NCBI GenBank assembly: GCA_009823505.1
Contig: VZQC01005680.1
Coordinates: 6,421,652-6,485,651, forward strand
Direction: 5' to 3'
Source: Rhizomys pruinosus
Taxonomy: Eukaryota > Chordata > Mammalia > Rodentia > Spalacidae
DNA length: 64,000 nt
Translations under genes and position numbers: made by a program
In this document: positions 34,443 to 44,725 of the stretch, piece after piece
Numbering within the stretch: the first letter of the stretch is position 1
Layout: each line of letters begins with the position of its first letter
Notes under the pieces: model-generated
Databases searched by the model: none
Told to the model about the DNA's origin: nothing
What the model saw: the letters and a program-made list of their open reading frames with translations, nothing else

Positions 34443-34458
34443 AAATTAAAAAAAAAAG
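34237..34458 (+). mobile_element. B2 SINE, 3' part, with long (AAAT)n tail
   Basis: CCCCCAGCACCCACATGGCG to (AAAT)n, with the internal duplication. Its 5' half is absent here and is found at 26548-26614. It ends just before the flank AAATTGAACTC (34459-34469). Confidence 0.88.
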
Positions 34459-34469
34459 AAATTGAACTC

Positions 34470-34681
34470 TGGGCTGGAGAGATGGCCTAGTGGTTAAAAG
34501 CGTCGACTGCTATTGCAGAGGACCCAGGTTTGATCCCCAGCACCCACATGGCAGCTGAGAACCGTCTGTAACTCCAATTCCAGGAGAACTCCAGTTCCAG
34601 GGGAATCCGTCGCCCTCTTCTGACCTCCTCGGCATTGCATGACACCGGTGCACAGACCTACATGCAGACAGTAGGTTCAAA

Positions 34682-34724
<43 letters not shown>

Positions 34725-34759
34725 ATGAATAAATAAATAAATTTTTAATTAAAAAAAAT
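34470..34759 (+). mobile_element. B2 SINE, subfamily with internal duplication
   Basis: A full B2 with long (AAAT)n tail. AAATTGAACTC flanks it exactly (34459-34469 and 34760-34770). It shares TTCAAATAAATAAAT at its tail with the B2 part just upstream, unlike other copies, which have TTCATACACATA. Confidence 0.92.
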
Positions 34760-34770
34760 AAATTGAACTC

Positions 34771-35749
34771 AGACACTCACAGAGCCTACTCCTGTCCTGT
34801 CAGGTGTGCTTTCCTCTCTTTATTAGAATTCTATTTTTAGTAAACTGCTTTATATTTGTTTCACTCTAAAATTCTTTTTATTTCAAAATCCATAACTCAG
34901 TTTGGCCTGGGTGGAGGTATCTGAAAATGACTCCTCAGGCATCTGCCAGCGTGGTGTGGGGTCATGTTTCTGTTGCTGGTGACATCTTTTGGGAGGCTTG
35001 CTGGGGATCCATGGAACATTGTTGCTAGGTTTCACTGTCATTGCTGATCTGCCCTGCTAAGTGCGGCTTGCACGTTGTTGCATATTAATTTGGTTTCTTT
35101 ACTTTTGTTTTATGGCCAAACACATCTGGGTTCAAAATGCATTAGGAATGGTCACTTCTATACTTTATCTTAATCCTAGAATCCTCTTAAATGTGTTCCT
35201 TGCTGTTTGATTCTGCTGTCTGCAGCTAATTAATTACCTTCTTTGGTTTTCTTTCCTTCCTTTCTCCCTAAGGTCACCACTGTTAGTACTTGATTTCCTT
35301 TACTAAAGCCAACAGCCTCAATTTAAAGGAACATCACTGAGCTCCTCCTCTTACTATCTTGCATCACTTGCTTTTATAGTTAGCGTAAACATTTCTCAGA
35401 TGAAAACTCTCATCTTTGATCTTAATTCTAGATTCTATCTAGATCATTTTTTGAGAAGTAGGCTTCAGTAAATTCCAATGCCAAAATAAGTAAATTTAAG
35501 CCCCATGTGTTCTCATTTTATGAGAAGTGCTGTGTGTATCCATGTCTTTAAACTATAACTGATGGACTTCTGTGTCTGAGGCAGGTAGGGAATTCAGCAT
35601 CAATTCCTCAGATTTTTGCTCAGTGGAATCATTTCTGATCTGAAAAGTCAGAGGATACCTCTCTGGACACTTACTGGCAGAGACAGTCACCAAAGGTTTG
35701 GTGATGACCAAATTCAAGGTTCATGGTTGCTAGTAGATAGCTCTGTTTC
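34771..35749. other. apparently unique sequence
   Basis: No repeat or coding region recognised. Confidence 0.4.
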
Positions 35750-35925
35750 CTGACTTAGGAAGGAAATTCTCCCAGATTTTAATGGATGGGCTGCACTGTC
35801 TGATCTAGGAAGGAAATTTTTCCAGGTTTTTTTCTGAACACATGATAATCCCTGATCCAAGAAGGGAACTCCTTCAGGCTTTTCACCAGATGGACCTATG
35901 GCTCTGACCCAGGAGGGGAAGTCAA
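35750..35925 (+). repeat. degenerate 51-bp minisatellite
   Basis: CTGACTTAGGA, CTGATCTAGGA, CTGATCCAAGA and CTGACCCAGGA begin successive units at 35750, 35800, 35852 and 35903, each followed by AGG(A/G)A(A/G) and a CCCAG- or TCAGG-like segment. Spacing is 50-52 bp. Confidence 0.75.
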
Positions 35926-36604
35926 AAGTAAGACGAGTCTCCCAGGTTTGTTTTATGTTTCTTCTATTTCTCTTGTCTCTTTTTTTTCCCCTCCTTTTTT
36001 CTTAGTTTAATTACACAAGTAAGCACTAGAAATTTAATTTAATCTCACTATAAACTAAGACCTTCAGTGTAGCATTAATACATACACAAACACACACACA
36101 CACACACACACATATAAAACTGAGTAACAAAATCTTGTGCCACTTCATTTCAAAGGACTTGTGATTTAATGCTATTATTGGGAATGCCTAATTAAGATGT
36201 ATGTGTGTGAGTGTAATTATCAGGGGGAGGATTTTTGGACCACATGAGATATTGCCTCTGTCTACTTTCTGGTATAAACTAAAATGCAAAAAAATCAGGA
36301 CTAGAAAAAGAAAGCTGACTACAAATGGATCTTATTTTAGTTAATCTAAGCCAAAACATTAATTAATTAAAAGCTTTATTCAGTTTCCTTTATGATACAA
36401 TCAAATGGATCTGATGTTTTGAAATACTAATTTTGAAAAATGATGCTAATAAATATTCTTGGTAGAGGATTTATATAACAAGCAAATGTTTTCCAGCAAA
36501 TATTTAAGATAAAAATACAATGTTAACCTGTCAGAAATATAGTTTGGATTTAGGTATGTGTTCAAATATCTAATAAATTTATACTGCTTACATGTACTTC
36601 TTTT
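35926..36604. other. apparently unique sequence with short (CA)n
   Basis: A short (CA)n lies at about 36087-36113; nothing else is recognised. Confidence 0.4.
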
Positions 36605-36606
36605 TT

Positions 36607-36654
<48 letters not shown>

Positions 36655-36795
36655 GTCTTTTCAAGACAAAGTCCCCCTGTAGCCCCAGCTGCCCTGGAAC
36701 TCAATATGTAGACCAGACTGGCCTTGAATTCACAGAGATCCACCTGCCTCTTCCTCTTGAGTACTGGGATTAAAGGTGCATGCCACCATGCCAGC
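36605..36795 (-). mobile_element. B1 SINE, antisense, with (TTTA)n
   Basis: (TTTA)n at 36608-36653, then antisense B1 with CTGGCCTTGAATTCACAGAG and GGGATTAAAGGTGCATGCCA. Confidence 0.9.
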
Positions 36796-36827
36796 CAGGT
36801 GTGTATACTTCTTAAGATCTTTTAAAG

Positions 36828-36940
36828 TAGCAGGATGTGGTGGCCCATGTTTTGAGTTCCAGCACTCAGGAGGCAGAGGGAGGTGGATTTCTTTGAATTC
36901 AAGACCCAGGCCAGCCAGGGCTAAACAGCAAGACTACATG
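36828..36940 (+). mobile_element. diverged B1 SINE
   Basis: GCAGGATGTGGTGGCCCATG and GCACTCAGGAGGCAGAGGGA with a shortened 3' part. Confidence 0.8.
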
Positions 36941-36988
36941 TATTTCATAGTATTTTTAAGTCTACCACATAAAGCACTGAAAGTTTTT

Positions 36989-37226
36989 TTAATTTTATTT
37001 ATTTTTGTATGTGTATGAATGTACTGTCTGCATGTAGGTTTGTGCACCTATGTTGTGCAATGCCGCGGAGGTCAGAAGAGGGTCTTGGATTCCCCTGGAA
37101 CTGCAGTTCTCCTGGAATTGGAGTTACAGACGGTTCTTAGCCACCATGTGGGTACTGGGGATCGAACCCAGGTCCTCTGCAAGAGCAGTCGGTACTCTTA
37201 ACTGCTAGGCTATCTCTCCAGCCCTG
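36989..37226 (-). mobile_element. B2 SINE, subfamily with internal duplication, antisense
   Basis: A complete minus-strand B2. The perfect 15-bp duplication GCACTGAAAGTTTTT flanks it (36974-36988 and 37227-37241). Confidence 0.95.
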
Positions 37227-37343
37227 GCACTGAAAGTTTTTAAATAACAATAAGAGGTCAATGATCTTCTTAAGTAAGTTTTAGAGAAATAATGAATGTC
37301 TAAACATTTTACTAAATTGGTTTGTTTATTTAAAACAACATTA

Positions 37344-37577
37344 GGGCTGGAGAGATGGTCTAGCGGTTAGGAGCGCCGACCGCTCTTACAGAGGACCCCG
37401 GTTCGATCCCCAGCACCCACATGGCGGCCAAGAACGTCTGAAACTCCAATTCCAGGAGAACTCCAGTTCCAGGGGAATCCGAGACCCTCTTCTGACCTCC
37501 GCGGCATTGCACAACATGGGTGCACAAACCTGCATGCAGACAGTACATTGATACACATACAGAAATAAAAAAATATA
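37344..37577 (+). mobile_element. B2 SINE, subfamily with internal duplication
   Basis: A complete plus-strand B2. The perfect 13-bp duplication TAAAACAACATTA flanks it (37331-37343 and 37578-37590). It lies only about 100 bp from an opposite B2, forming a potential inverted-repeat pair in any transcript. Confidence 0.95.
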
Positions 37578-37728
37578 TAAAACAACATTAAGTCATAAAA
37601 TCTTTCATTAACCTCCACATTTTACATTGTCTACATAAATCTCAATATTGTCTCCCAAACTGTTTTAAAAACTTAAATTTTATATCTTTTTAGCAGTTAA
37701 TGACCACAAAGATTAAAAATTACAGACA

Positions 37729-37896
37729 GCTGGGCATGGTGGCACATGCCTTTAATCCCAGCACTCAGGAGGCAGAGGCAGGCAGATCTCTGTGAGTTCA
37801 AAGCCAGCCTGGTCTACAGAGTGAGCTCCAGGCCGGCTGGGACTAAAAGGAACCCTGTCTCAAAAATACCAAAAAAAAAAAAAAAAAAAAAAAAAA
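37729..37896 (+). mobile_element. B1 SINE
   Basis: CAGCTGGGCATGGTGGCACA head, full body and poly(A). AAAATTACAG flanks both ends. Confidence 0.94.
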
Positions 37897-37909
37897 GAAA
37901 ATTACAGGC

Positions 37910-38460
37910 AATCTTTATGTTAATGATATATCTCTAGGGTAAATTAAAGACTCTATAAGAGAACAGTTATTCCTTATCTTTTCAATATGATTTTAGCTGT
38001 ATCATGTTGCTTAATGTTATAGCTTTTTGAGGCACAAATTCATTTCAAGGTGTTCAAGTGGCCCGTCTGGGGAAGGAATCAATGTATTTGTAACTTTTTC
38101 ATCTTTTTGGACAATTTATGATGCTGTCTCTGGCTGGAGACAGAAGCAAAACTCAGATCCCATTCATCTTGTGAAAATCCCTATAGCAGAGTAGACTACA
38201 GGGAATTAAAATTTAAAATATTGCATAACAACTATACATTATGAGGCTACCAATTAATGTACAGAATACAGGAAGATTCTCCAAATTCAATAGGAAAAGA
38301 GAAACCCAAGAAAAGTTATTAAAATATTATATCAATATTCTCCCCATGAAATACACAGATAGCAAACAAACTCAGGAAAAGATACTCATCATTCTTAGAC
38401 ACTACAATCCAATAATGGCACTATGATCATAATATCCAAAATTCAGGGGATTCCAAAGAT
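37910..38460. other. apparently unique sequence
   Basis: No gene or repeat recognised. Confidence 0.4.
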
Positions 38461-38462
38461 AC

Positions 38463-38735
38463 TGTGATGGGTCATCTCAATTATCAACGTAGTAAGCTCT
38501 AGAATCACCAAGGAGATGGGCCTCTGGGCATGCCTGTGGGAAGTATCTTGATTAGGGTAACTGAAGTGGGAAGACCTGCTCACTATAGCTGGTACCTTTC
38601 CCTGAACACAAGCATGCATCTCTCTCTGTCTCTTAATGATGGAAGCAATGGGGCCAGCTGCCTAAAGCTCCTGCTCCTGGGAGTCCCCTGTCTACAAATG
38701 CACACAAAATGAAGCTGAACACAATTACTTGTACA
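38463..38735 (+). repeat. ancient interspersed repeat, family not named
   Basis: CTGTGATGGGTCATCTCAAT, TAGAATCACCAAGGAGATGG, TGAAGTGGGAAGACCTGC and GCAATGGGGCCAGCTGCCTA follow the order of a dispersed repeat known from many mammalian genomes. A diverged second copy lies at 55710-55930. Confidence 0.5.
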
Positions 38736-39071
38736 GAGATGGATAATGAGGACAAATATAAGTTTCACTTAATATTCGCCCCAAACTAAACAACCCAATC
38801 TGTTCAGATGAATGTATAGGTATAAACAATATAATTTATTCGCAATATACAATGAAATATTATTCTGCACTAAAAAGATTATATGGACAATATAGGCAAA
38901 TGCATGGACTTCAAATCAAGAATATTTCGTGGAAAAAAAGGCATCAGAGAGACTAAATATTGTGTAATTTTAATTATGAAAAGTTCTAAAAAGTGCAAGT
39001 GTATAAAGTGACAGAAAGCTGTTCATTTTTTCTGGTCATGGGAGAAAGGGAAAAATAGAAAAGAATATGAA

Positions 39072-39741
39072 GGAGTGCACAGAACTTAGATCAGGGGACT
39101 TCCCAGGACCACCTGAAGTGCAGGTAGGGGCTGGGTGCTTCAGCCAGGTGGATTGTTGAATAATTGAATCATTGTCTTGTGTGGCTGTGGGGGTGGAGTC
39201 TCCCTGCTAGCTGGTATAAAAGGTGGGGCTGTTGCCACTGTGACACGTGAGTGCACAGAGCTTAGATTGGTGGATTTCCCAGGACCACCTGAAGCACAGA
39301 GTACCAGGGTACGGGCTAAGCAAGGCATACCCCTCCAAGTGGAATTGCTGAGGGAGTGTTCAAGTGGGAGGGACCACAGTAGTCATTCTTGGACCCAAAG
39401 CAAAGTCATCACCAAGCCCTAGAAACAAGCTTGAGAAACTGGCTGGCAGGAAGCAGAGTGAGCACAGTGCTCAGCAGGGTACTGACTGGGTTGTTCCCTA
39501 CCTGGTTTTTGGAGAACCTTCATAATAGATAGGGAAGAGTGAGTTAGACTTCCAATATATAACCAAAATTGAAAGCCTGAAACCTAGACAAGTCAACACT
39601 CCATAAACAAGGAGAAAATAAACAAAGGCATCTGAAGGAGGCAAGCCAAGCAAGCCTTCAACACAGTGAAGAAACATTTGGGATTTGCATCAGAATACAA
39701 ACAGAAAGAAACCCATACCTAGGGCACAATGAAGGAATAAC
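39072..39741 (+). promoter_or_regulatory. L1 5' UTR with tandem promoter monomers
   Basis: GAGTGCACAGAACTTAGAT at 39073 and GAGTGCACAGAGCTTAGAT at 39249 begin two units 176 bp apart. Both continue with TTCCCAGGACCACCTGAAG. The first unit is complete and carries a TATA-like GGTATAAAAGG at about 39212; the second stops after about 50 bp and passes into a non-repeated stretch before ORF1. Tandem 5' monomers acting as promoters are known from mouse L1. Confidence 0.7.
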
Positions 39742-40890
39742 ATGGGAAAAGCACAGAATAATTCCCCACCAAGTTCTACCAACCCTGCGGGAGATTCCTA
39801 TGGTGAGATCTTCCTGGAGGTAGCCCAGGACACAGATCTTAGAAGAACAGTTGCAGACATAGTCAAAGAAATCAAAGAATATAAAGAACAAATCAGAGAA
39901 CTAAGAAGAGAGAATGAAAAACTCAAGAAGGACCTAGAGGGAGAAAATGACAAACTTTGGAAAGAAGTAAAGGGAGAGAATGACAAATGCCAGAAAGCAC
40001 TAGAGGGAGAGAATGACAAACTCTGGAAGGAAGTGGAAACACTGAAAAGATCCCATGCTGAAATAAAAAATAAAACCAACCAGCGAAGCAAGGAGCTACA
40101 GGAAGAGACTGAGAAGCTCCAAAAGGAAACAGAAATAGTAAAATCACAGGATGAAATGAAAAAGGAAATCAAACACTCATCCAATCAAGAGGGAAGGAAC
40201 AGAAAAAGCCTCATAAGTAGAATGGAGGGAGCAGAAAAAAGAATATCAGACCTGGAAGATAACACAGAACAACTGAAAAGCTCAAGTAAAGATTATGAAA
40301 AATTTAAGACTACACAAAAGTGGAACAACCAAGAAATGTGGGACTCTATGAAAAGATCAAACCTCCGCATCATAGGAATAGAGGAAGGAGAAGAATCCCA
40401 AGAAAACAGTATTGATCAGATCTTCAACAGAATAATAGATGAGAATGTCCACAAACTAAAAAAAAGACAAATCCATACAAATACAAGAAGCACATAGAAC
40501 TCCAAACAAACAAGATCAGAAAAGAAACTCTCCACACCATATCATAGTTAAAACACTAGATGTCCAAAACAAAAACAAAATTCTGAAAGCCATAAGAGAA
40601 AAACAACAAGTTAAATAGGAGGGGAAACTCATCAGAATTACAACTGACTTCTCAGTACAAACTATGAAAACAAGAAGAACATGGAGCAAAGCATTCCCAG
40701 TGTAAAGGACTATAGATGCCAACCCAGGTTACTATACCCAGCAAAAATATTGATTCTAGTTGAAGGAGAGAGAAAAATCTTCCATGACATAAATGTGTCC
40801 AGAAAACCAAAACTTCAGAGAATAATTGAAGCAATTCAAAGGACAGAAGAGAGAAGCAACTATCCCCAGGCACCTAGAAAGAGAAATTAA
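39742..40890 (+). pseudogene. L1 ORF1 (RNA-binding chaperone), broken
   Basis: ORF1 codes the L1 RNA-binding protein, which coats L1 RNA in the cytoplasm as a trimer through a coiled coil. The first 251 codons are open (to 40497): a short basic N terminus (MGKAQNN), a charged coiled coil with four 11-residue repeats (residues 56-99), and the start of the RNA-recognition region (SNLRIIGIEEGEE). An extra A in the A run at 40458-40465 shifts the frame. A TAG at 40616 and a one-base loss near 40700 follow. The C-terminal domain (CQPRLLYPAKI, IFHDIN) is still readable to the stop at 40888. Breaks make it inactive. Confidence 0.88.
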
Positions 40891-40928
40891 TAAAAGCATA
40901 ACTACAGAAGTAGAAACCTAGACCAAAA

Positions 40929-41620
40929 ATGCAAATGGATAATAAGGTGAAAGGAAGCAACACACATCTTTCAGTTATAACCTTAAATATTAATGGACTA
41001 AACTCCCCAATCAAAAGACTTAGACTGGGAGAATGGATTAGGAAACAGAACCCATCTATATGCTGTCTACAAGAAACCCATCTCAATATCAAGGATAGGC
41101 ACCAACTTAAGGTAAAAGGATGGGAAAAAATACTCCAAGAAAATGGTACCAAAAAGAAAGCAGGACTTGCTATTTTAATATCAGACAAAATAGACTTCAA
41201 AGTAAAAGAAATCAGAAGAGCCAAAGAGGGCCATTACCTCTTTATCAAAGGAGCAATTAACCATGAAGATTTCACAATCATGAATATATATGCACCAAAC
41301 TCTGGTGCACCAAACTTTATAAAGACAATTCTCCAGGACCTCAAGGCACAGATTAACCCCAGCGCACTCATAATAGGGGACTTCAGTACCCCACTGAGCC
41401 CTTTGGACAAGTCAAGTGGACAAAGAATAAACAGAGAGACATCTGACTGAATGATATGATACACCAAATGGACCTCACAGACATCTATCAAATATTCCAC
41501 CCAAATACACTTTCTACTCAGCACCCCACAGAACAGTCTCCAAAATCAACCACATACTGGGTCACAGAAAAAAAAAAAAAACTGAACAAGTTCTAGAACG
41601 AAGCTACCATTTATTTTCAG
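40929..41620 (+). pseudogene. L1 ORF2, endonuclease start only
   Basis: ORF2 normally codes an endonuclease plus reverse transcriptase. Here 173 codons are open: LNINGLNSPIKR holds the first catalytic Asn, CCLQETHL the Glu, MNIYAPN a conserved strand, and IIGDFSTPLS the Asp. In the last motif the usual Asn (GDFNT) is Ser. A base loss near 41446 ends the frame, and homology continues out of frame to about 41620. The rest of the endonuclease (including the distal Asp and His), the reverse transcriptase and the C terminus are missing. Confidence 0.88.
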
Positions 41621-42839
41621 ACAGTAATTTTTGGTGTATGGGTGGAGGGTATGTATTCATATTTTAGAGTAATATAAGATCAAAAGAATGAGGAAATAAT
41701 CATGAAATTATGTCTAACCACAGTATTTATTTTATGGGAGTGGGTTTTAGTATTTCTTATACAAGGTTGCTTGAGCTTTTGTCCAAACCTTTTCTAAAAT
41801 ATTATACAGTAGTTAACAGTATCAGGCTGGTATAATTTAGCCTTTCTGGATGCTTAATGACCATACTTAATGCCCATACCAATTTGGCTAAGGGTCTTAA
41901 GGGATAACTTTGTTCCTTGCCATCAGAGGTCAACTAAATCTCAGGGGACTATGACATGGGGGTATCTCTTGAAATGTCCTGTAAATGTGAGTCACCAGTC
42001 TTCCTGTGCAGGGAGGTCTTAGAGATCCACTAATGGGACTTCAGCCAGTGTCTGGTCTATAAAGAGGAAAGTCTGCTCATGCTTCAAAAGGGAAGCCTGG
42101 TCTAGCAAGATCTGCCTTTGTCCTCGAGTGGATGGAACTAGTAAATGAAAAGCCAAAAGGGGCCAGGGGCTCTGCCCCCCACCCCCCCACAAAACCTGAG
42201 TGACACTTGAGGACCAGATCCTCAGATGACCCTGAAAAAACAAAAACCTTGGTTAATCTGGGCAGTGTGGCTTTGAACATCCAAAAGGAAAGTATAACCA
42301 GAAATAATTAGTAAGGCCTGAGAAATTGTACTTCAGGTATAAAACTTGAGATTTTAGTAAAAAGACAAAAAGAAAAAAAAAAAAAGGTACAGCTGTTTTG
42401 CCTGTCTTACTGGCAAGTGCAGCTACCCAGAGGCTGCCACTGCTTTTGTCATCCTTCAAAGACCTGAGACACAGCTTTTCAACCTTCCAATATGGACTGA
42501 AGACTCATGTCTCTCCAAGAATCCTCCAAACCTTCAGTGCCAGATAGGGACTGCTGAGACATCCAGCTTGTGGACTGAGCTACTACTGAGGTCTCAGTCT
42601 TTTCAAAGTATAGACTGTCATTGTTGGACTACCCAGGCTATATCACGGAGACCAGTACAGGAAGATCAAGACAGGACATGGTGCTTACTGGACCTCATTT
42701 GGTGACCATGGGAAGGGAAAACCCCAGTGTGGAGCACAAGGACAGAACTGATGGTGGTTTGGGCTTGCCAAGGAGGAGCCTTCAAACATGACATCCTTCA
42801 GCCTAATAAAGAAAAAAAAACTTATAAAGTGAATATATT
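41621..42839 (+). other. non-L1 block inside the composite L1
   Basis: This does not align with the ORF2 or 3' UTR of the other L1 copies here. Its right part (about 42390-42820) has the look of a retroposed or LTR-type transcript end: GAGACATCCAGCTTGTGGAC, then CCTAATAAAGAAAAAAAAAC, that is, a poly(A) signal followed at once by A. I cannot name it. A GC-rich GGGGCCAGGGGCTCTGCCCC lies near 42160. Confidence 0.45.
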
Positions 42840-43163
42840 AAAACCTATGATATATGTAACATGTTTGGAGTGATGCAAATTGGAGAGAATAACAACAACA
42901 ACAACAACAATGGCAGAAGGACTGGGTCAAAGAACTGACTGAAGCAGTGAACCTCTGCTCAAAACAGTGAACTTCTGCATCGAAAATTTCAAAAGAGACA
43001 GAAAAAGATGAAAGACATGTTTGGCAGAATGCATGAACTCTGGTGGGGTTGGGGGGCAAGAAAGGGGGCACAGGTCTAGATTTGATTGGAAATTTTGTAT
43101 GAAATTCACAAAGCTTCAATAAAAATAGTCTGAAAAAAATAAAAAATAAAGACAGAAAAAAAA
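42840..43163 (+). mobile_element. L1 3' tail
   Basis: AGTGATGCAAATTGGAGAGA, (CAA)n, GGGTCAAAGAACTGACTGAA, a G-rich tract (GGGGTTGGGGGGC) and GCTTCAATAAAAATAGTCTG match the L1 3' UTR ends at 12100 and 59870. Confidence 0.85.
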
Positions 43164-43211
43164 AGAAAAGGATCTGAAAGAAAGTAGCCATTAAAAGAAA
43201 TTTTGTGTTGC

Positions 43212-43345
43212 ATTCTTGAGATAGTGCTTCACATAACCCAGACCAAACTGTAACCCACTATGTACCTGAGGCTGACCTTGAACTCCTGATCTTCTTGCTT
43301 CCACCTTCCAAGCCCTGGGATTCTAAGCATGCACCACCACATCTC
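43212..43345 (-). mobile_element. old B1-type SINE, antisense
   Basis: CTGAGGCTGACCTTGAACTC, GGGATTCTAAGCATGCACCA. Confidence 0.8.
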
Positions 43346-43919
43346 ATGACAAAAGAGAATTCAGGACAGCCAAAAGGGATGTTTGTGTTGTGTGGCTGAC
43401 TGAAAGAAAACAATGTTAATTTTAGTCCATTTCGAACTGTTCAATAAATATAAAAATGGCATCTAAAGCCTTTAAGAAAAGAAGAGAAATAGATGAAACA
43501 TTAATAGAAATATTTGGAGGCTTAAGGGAAGATGAGAAAAATGGTTATTGATTAACACATCTGAGAAGGATGGCCATTTAAAAGCAATGAATGAGATCAC
43601 AATTCAATGTGGCTTAAGAATTCTCTAAAGTTTAAAAATATAGTTACCCTATGTTGTACTGAGTAAAGAACTGAAGGGAGAGAGTGAGAAGCATTGGTTA
43701 AACCATGGAAGAAATAATTGAACTAAGTTTGAGGTGCTGTAGAATTTTGATTAGCAAGCTTCAGTTAAAATGAAGGCGGCCTTTGTTTGGCGTAACTGTG
43801 AACGGGTGTAAACAGGACAAAGGACTGCAGGGTGTGAGCTCGAGGTGTTGGAAACGTTAAGTTCTTTTTGCTAGTAAATCGTCTTGAAAAATACTTGTAC
43901 TGATTCCTTGTCTTGTTGT
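43346..43919. other. apparently unique sequence
   Basis: No gene or repeat recognised. Confidence 0.4.
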
Positions 43920-43929
43920 TGTAAAAAAA

Positions 43930-44240
43930 AAACCTGACGAAAGCAACTTTATGAAGGATGTGATGGGGTTATTTTGGCTCACAGTTGGAGAGGATGGTCC
44001 CTTATGGCAAGGACGTCTTGATGGCAGTAGCTTCAAGCAGTGTTCACATTGTGTCCCCAGGTAAGAAGCAGAGTGATCACTGTTCATGCTAAAGGTGTTT
44101 TCTCCTTTTCACTCAGTCCAAGACCAAATCCATGGAATGATGCTGCACTCAGCTGAGATGGCTCATCCCATCTCCATTAACCTAGTCTATATAATCCCTC
44201 CCAGGCATGCCCAGATGATCCTAGACAAGCTGACAGTATT
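43930..44240 (+). repeat. LTR-like rodent dispersed repeat, copy 4 (degraded)
   Basis: GACGAAAGCAACTTTATGAA, TTTTGGCTCACAGTTGGAGA and ATAATCCCTCCCAGGCATGC follow the family order. Confidence 0.55.
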
Positions 44241-44467
44241 ACCTATCACAATGGTCTCCTTTCTCAGGGGGTTCATAACTGTGATAGGCATTGTACTTAA
44301 ACAAGGGGTTACATGTTGTAACATGTGAACTGGTGTCCTATGGTTATCCACCCACCCAGTCAGGTAGAGTAACAATACTAAAGACATGTTGTTTTGTTTT
44401 GTTTAAATCTCCCAAATTGGTTGTTTCTTCACTCTGCTACCTGCCTCCCTTAAAAGACCAAAATTTA

Positions 44468-44711
44468 GGGCTGGAGAGATGGCCTAGTGGTTAAGAGCGC
44501 CAACTGCTCTTGCAGAGGACCCAGGTTTGGTCCCCAGCACCCACATGGCGGCTGAGAACCCTCTGTAACTCCAATTCCTGGAGAACTCCAGTTCCTGAGG
44601 AATCAGACATCCTCTTCTGACCTCCACAGCATTGCACGACATGAGCGCACAAACCTACATGCAGACAGTACATTCATACACATAAAAAAATAAATAAATT
44701 AAATAAAAAAA
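44468..44711 (+). mobile_element. B2 SINE, subfamily with internal duplication
   Basis: A complete B2 with the duplication AAAAGACCAAAATT at 44452-44465 and 44712-44725. Confidence 0.94.
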
Positions 44712-44725
44712 AAAAGACCAAAATT

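Larger units (their letters stand above)
39072..43163 (+). mobile_element. composite L1 derivative without reverse transcriptase
   Basis: The unit runs from a 5' UTR with promoter monomers through ORF1 and the first part of the ORF2 endonuclease, then changes near 41620 to a block not matching the L1 copies here, and ends (42840-43163) with an L1 3' tail. Flanks AGAAAAGAATATGAA (39057-39071) and AGAAAAGGATCTGAA (43164-43178) match at 13 of 15 positions, consistent with a target duplication around the whole unit. It is either an L1 with later deletion and insertion or a non-autonomous recombinant. Confidence 0.6.

Noticed and set aside
39742..41450. Active, full-length L1
   Set aside because: ORF1 has two frameshifts and an in-frame stop, and ORF2 ends within the endonuclease; the element cannot be autonomous.
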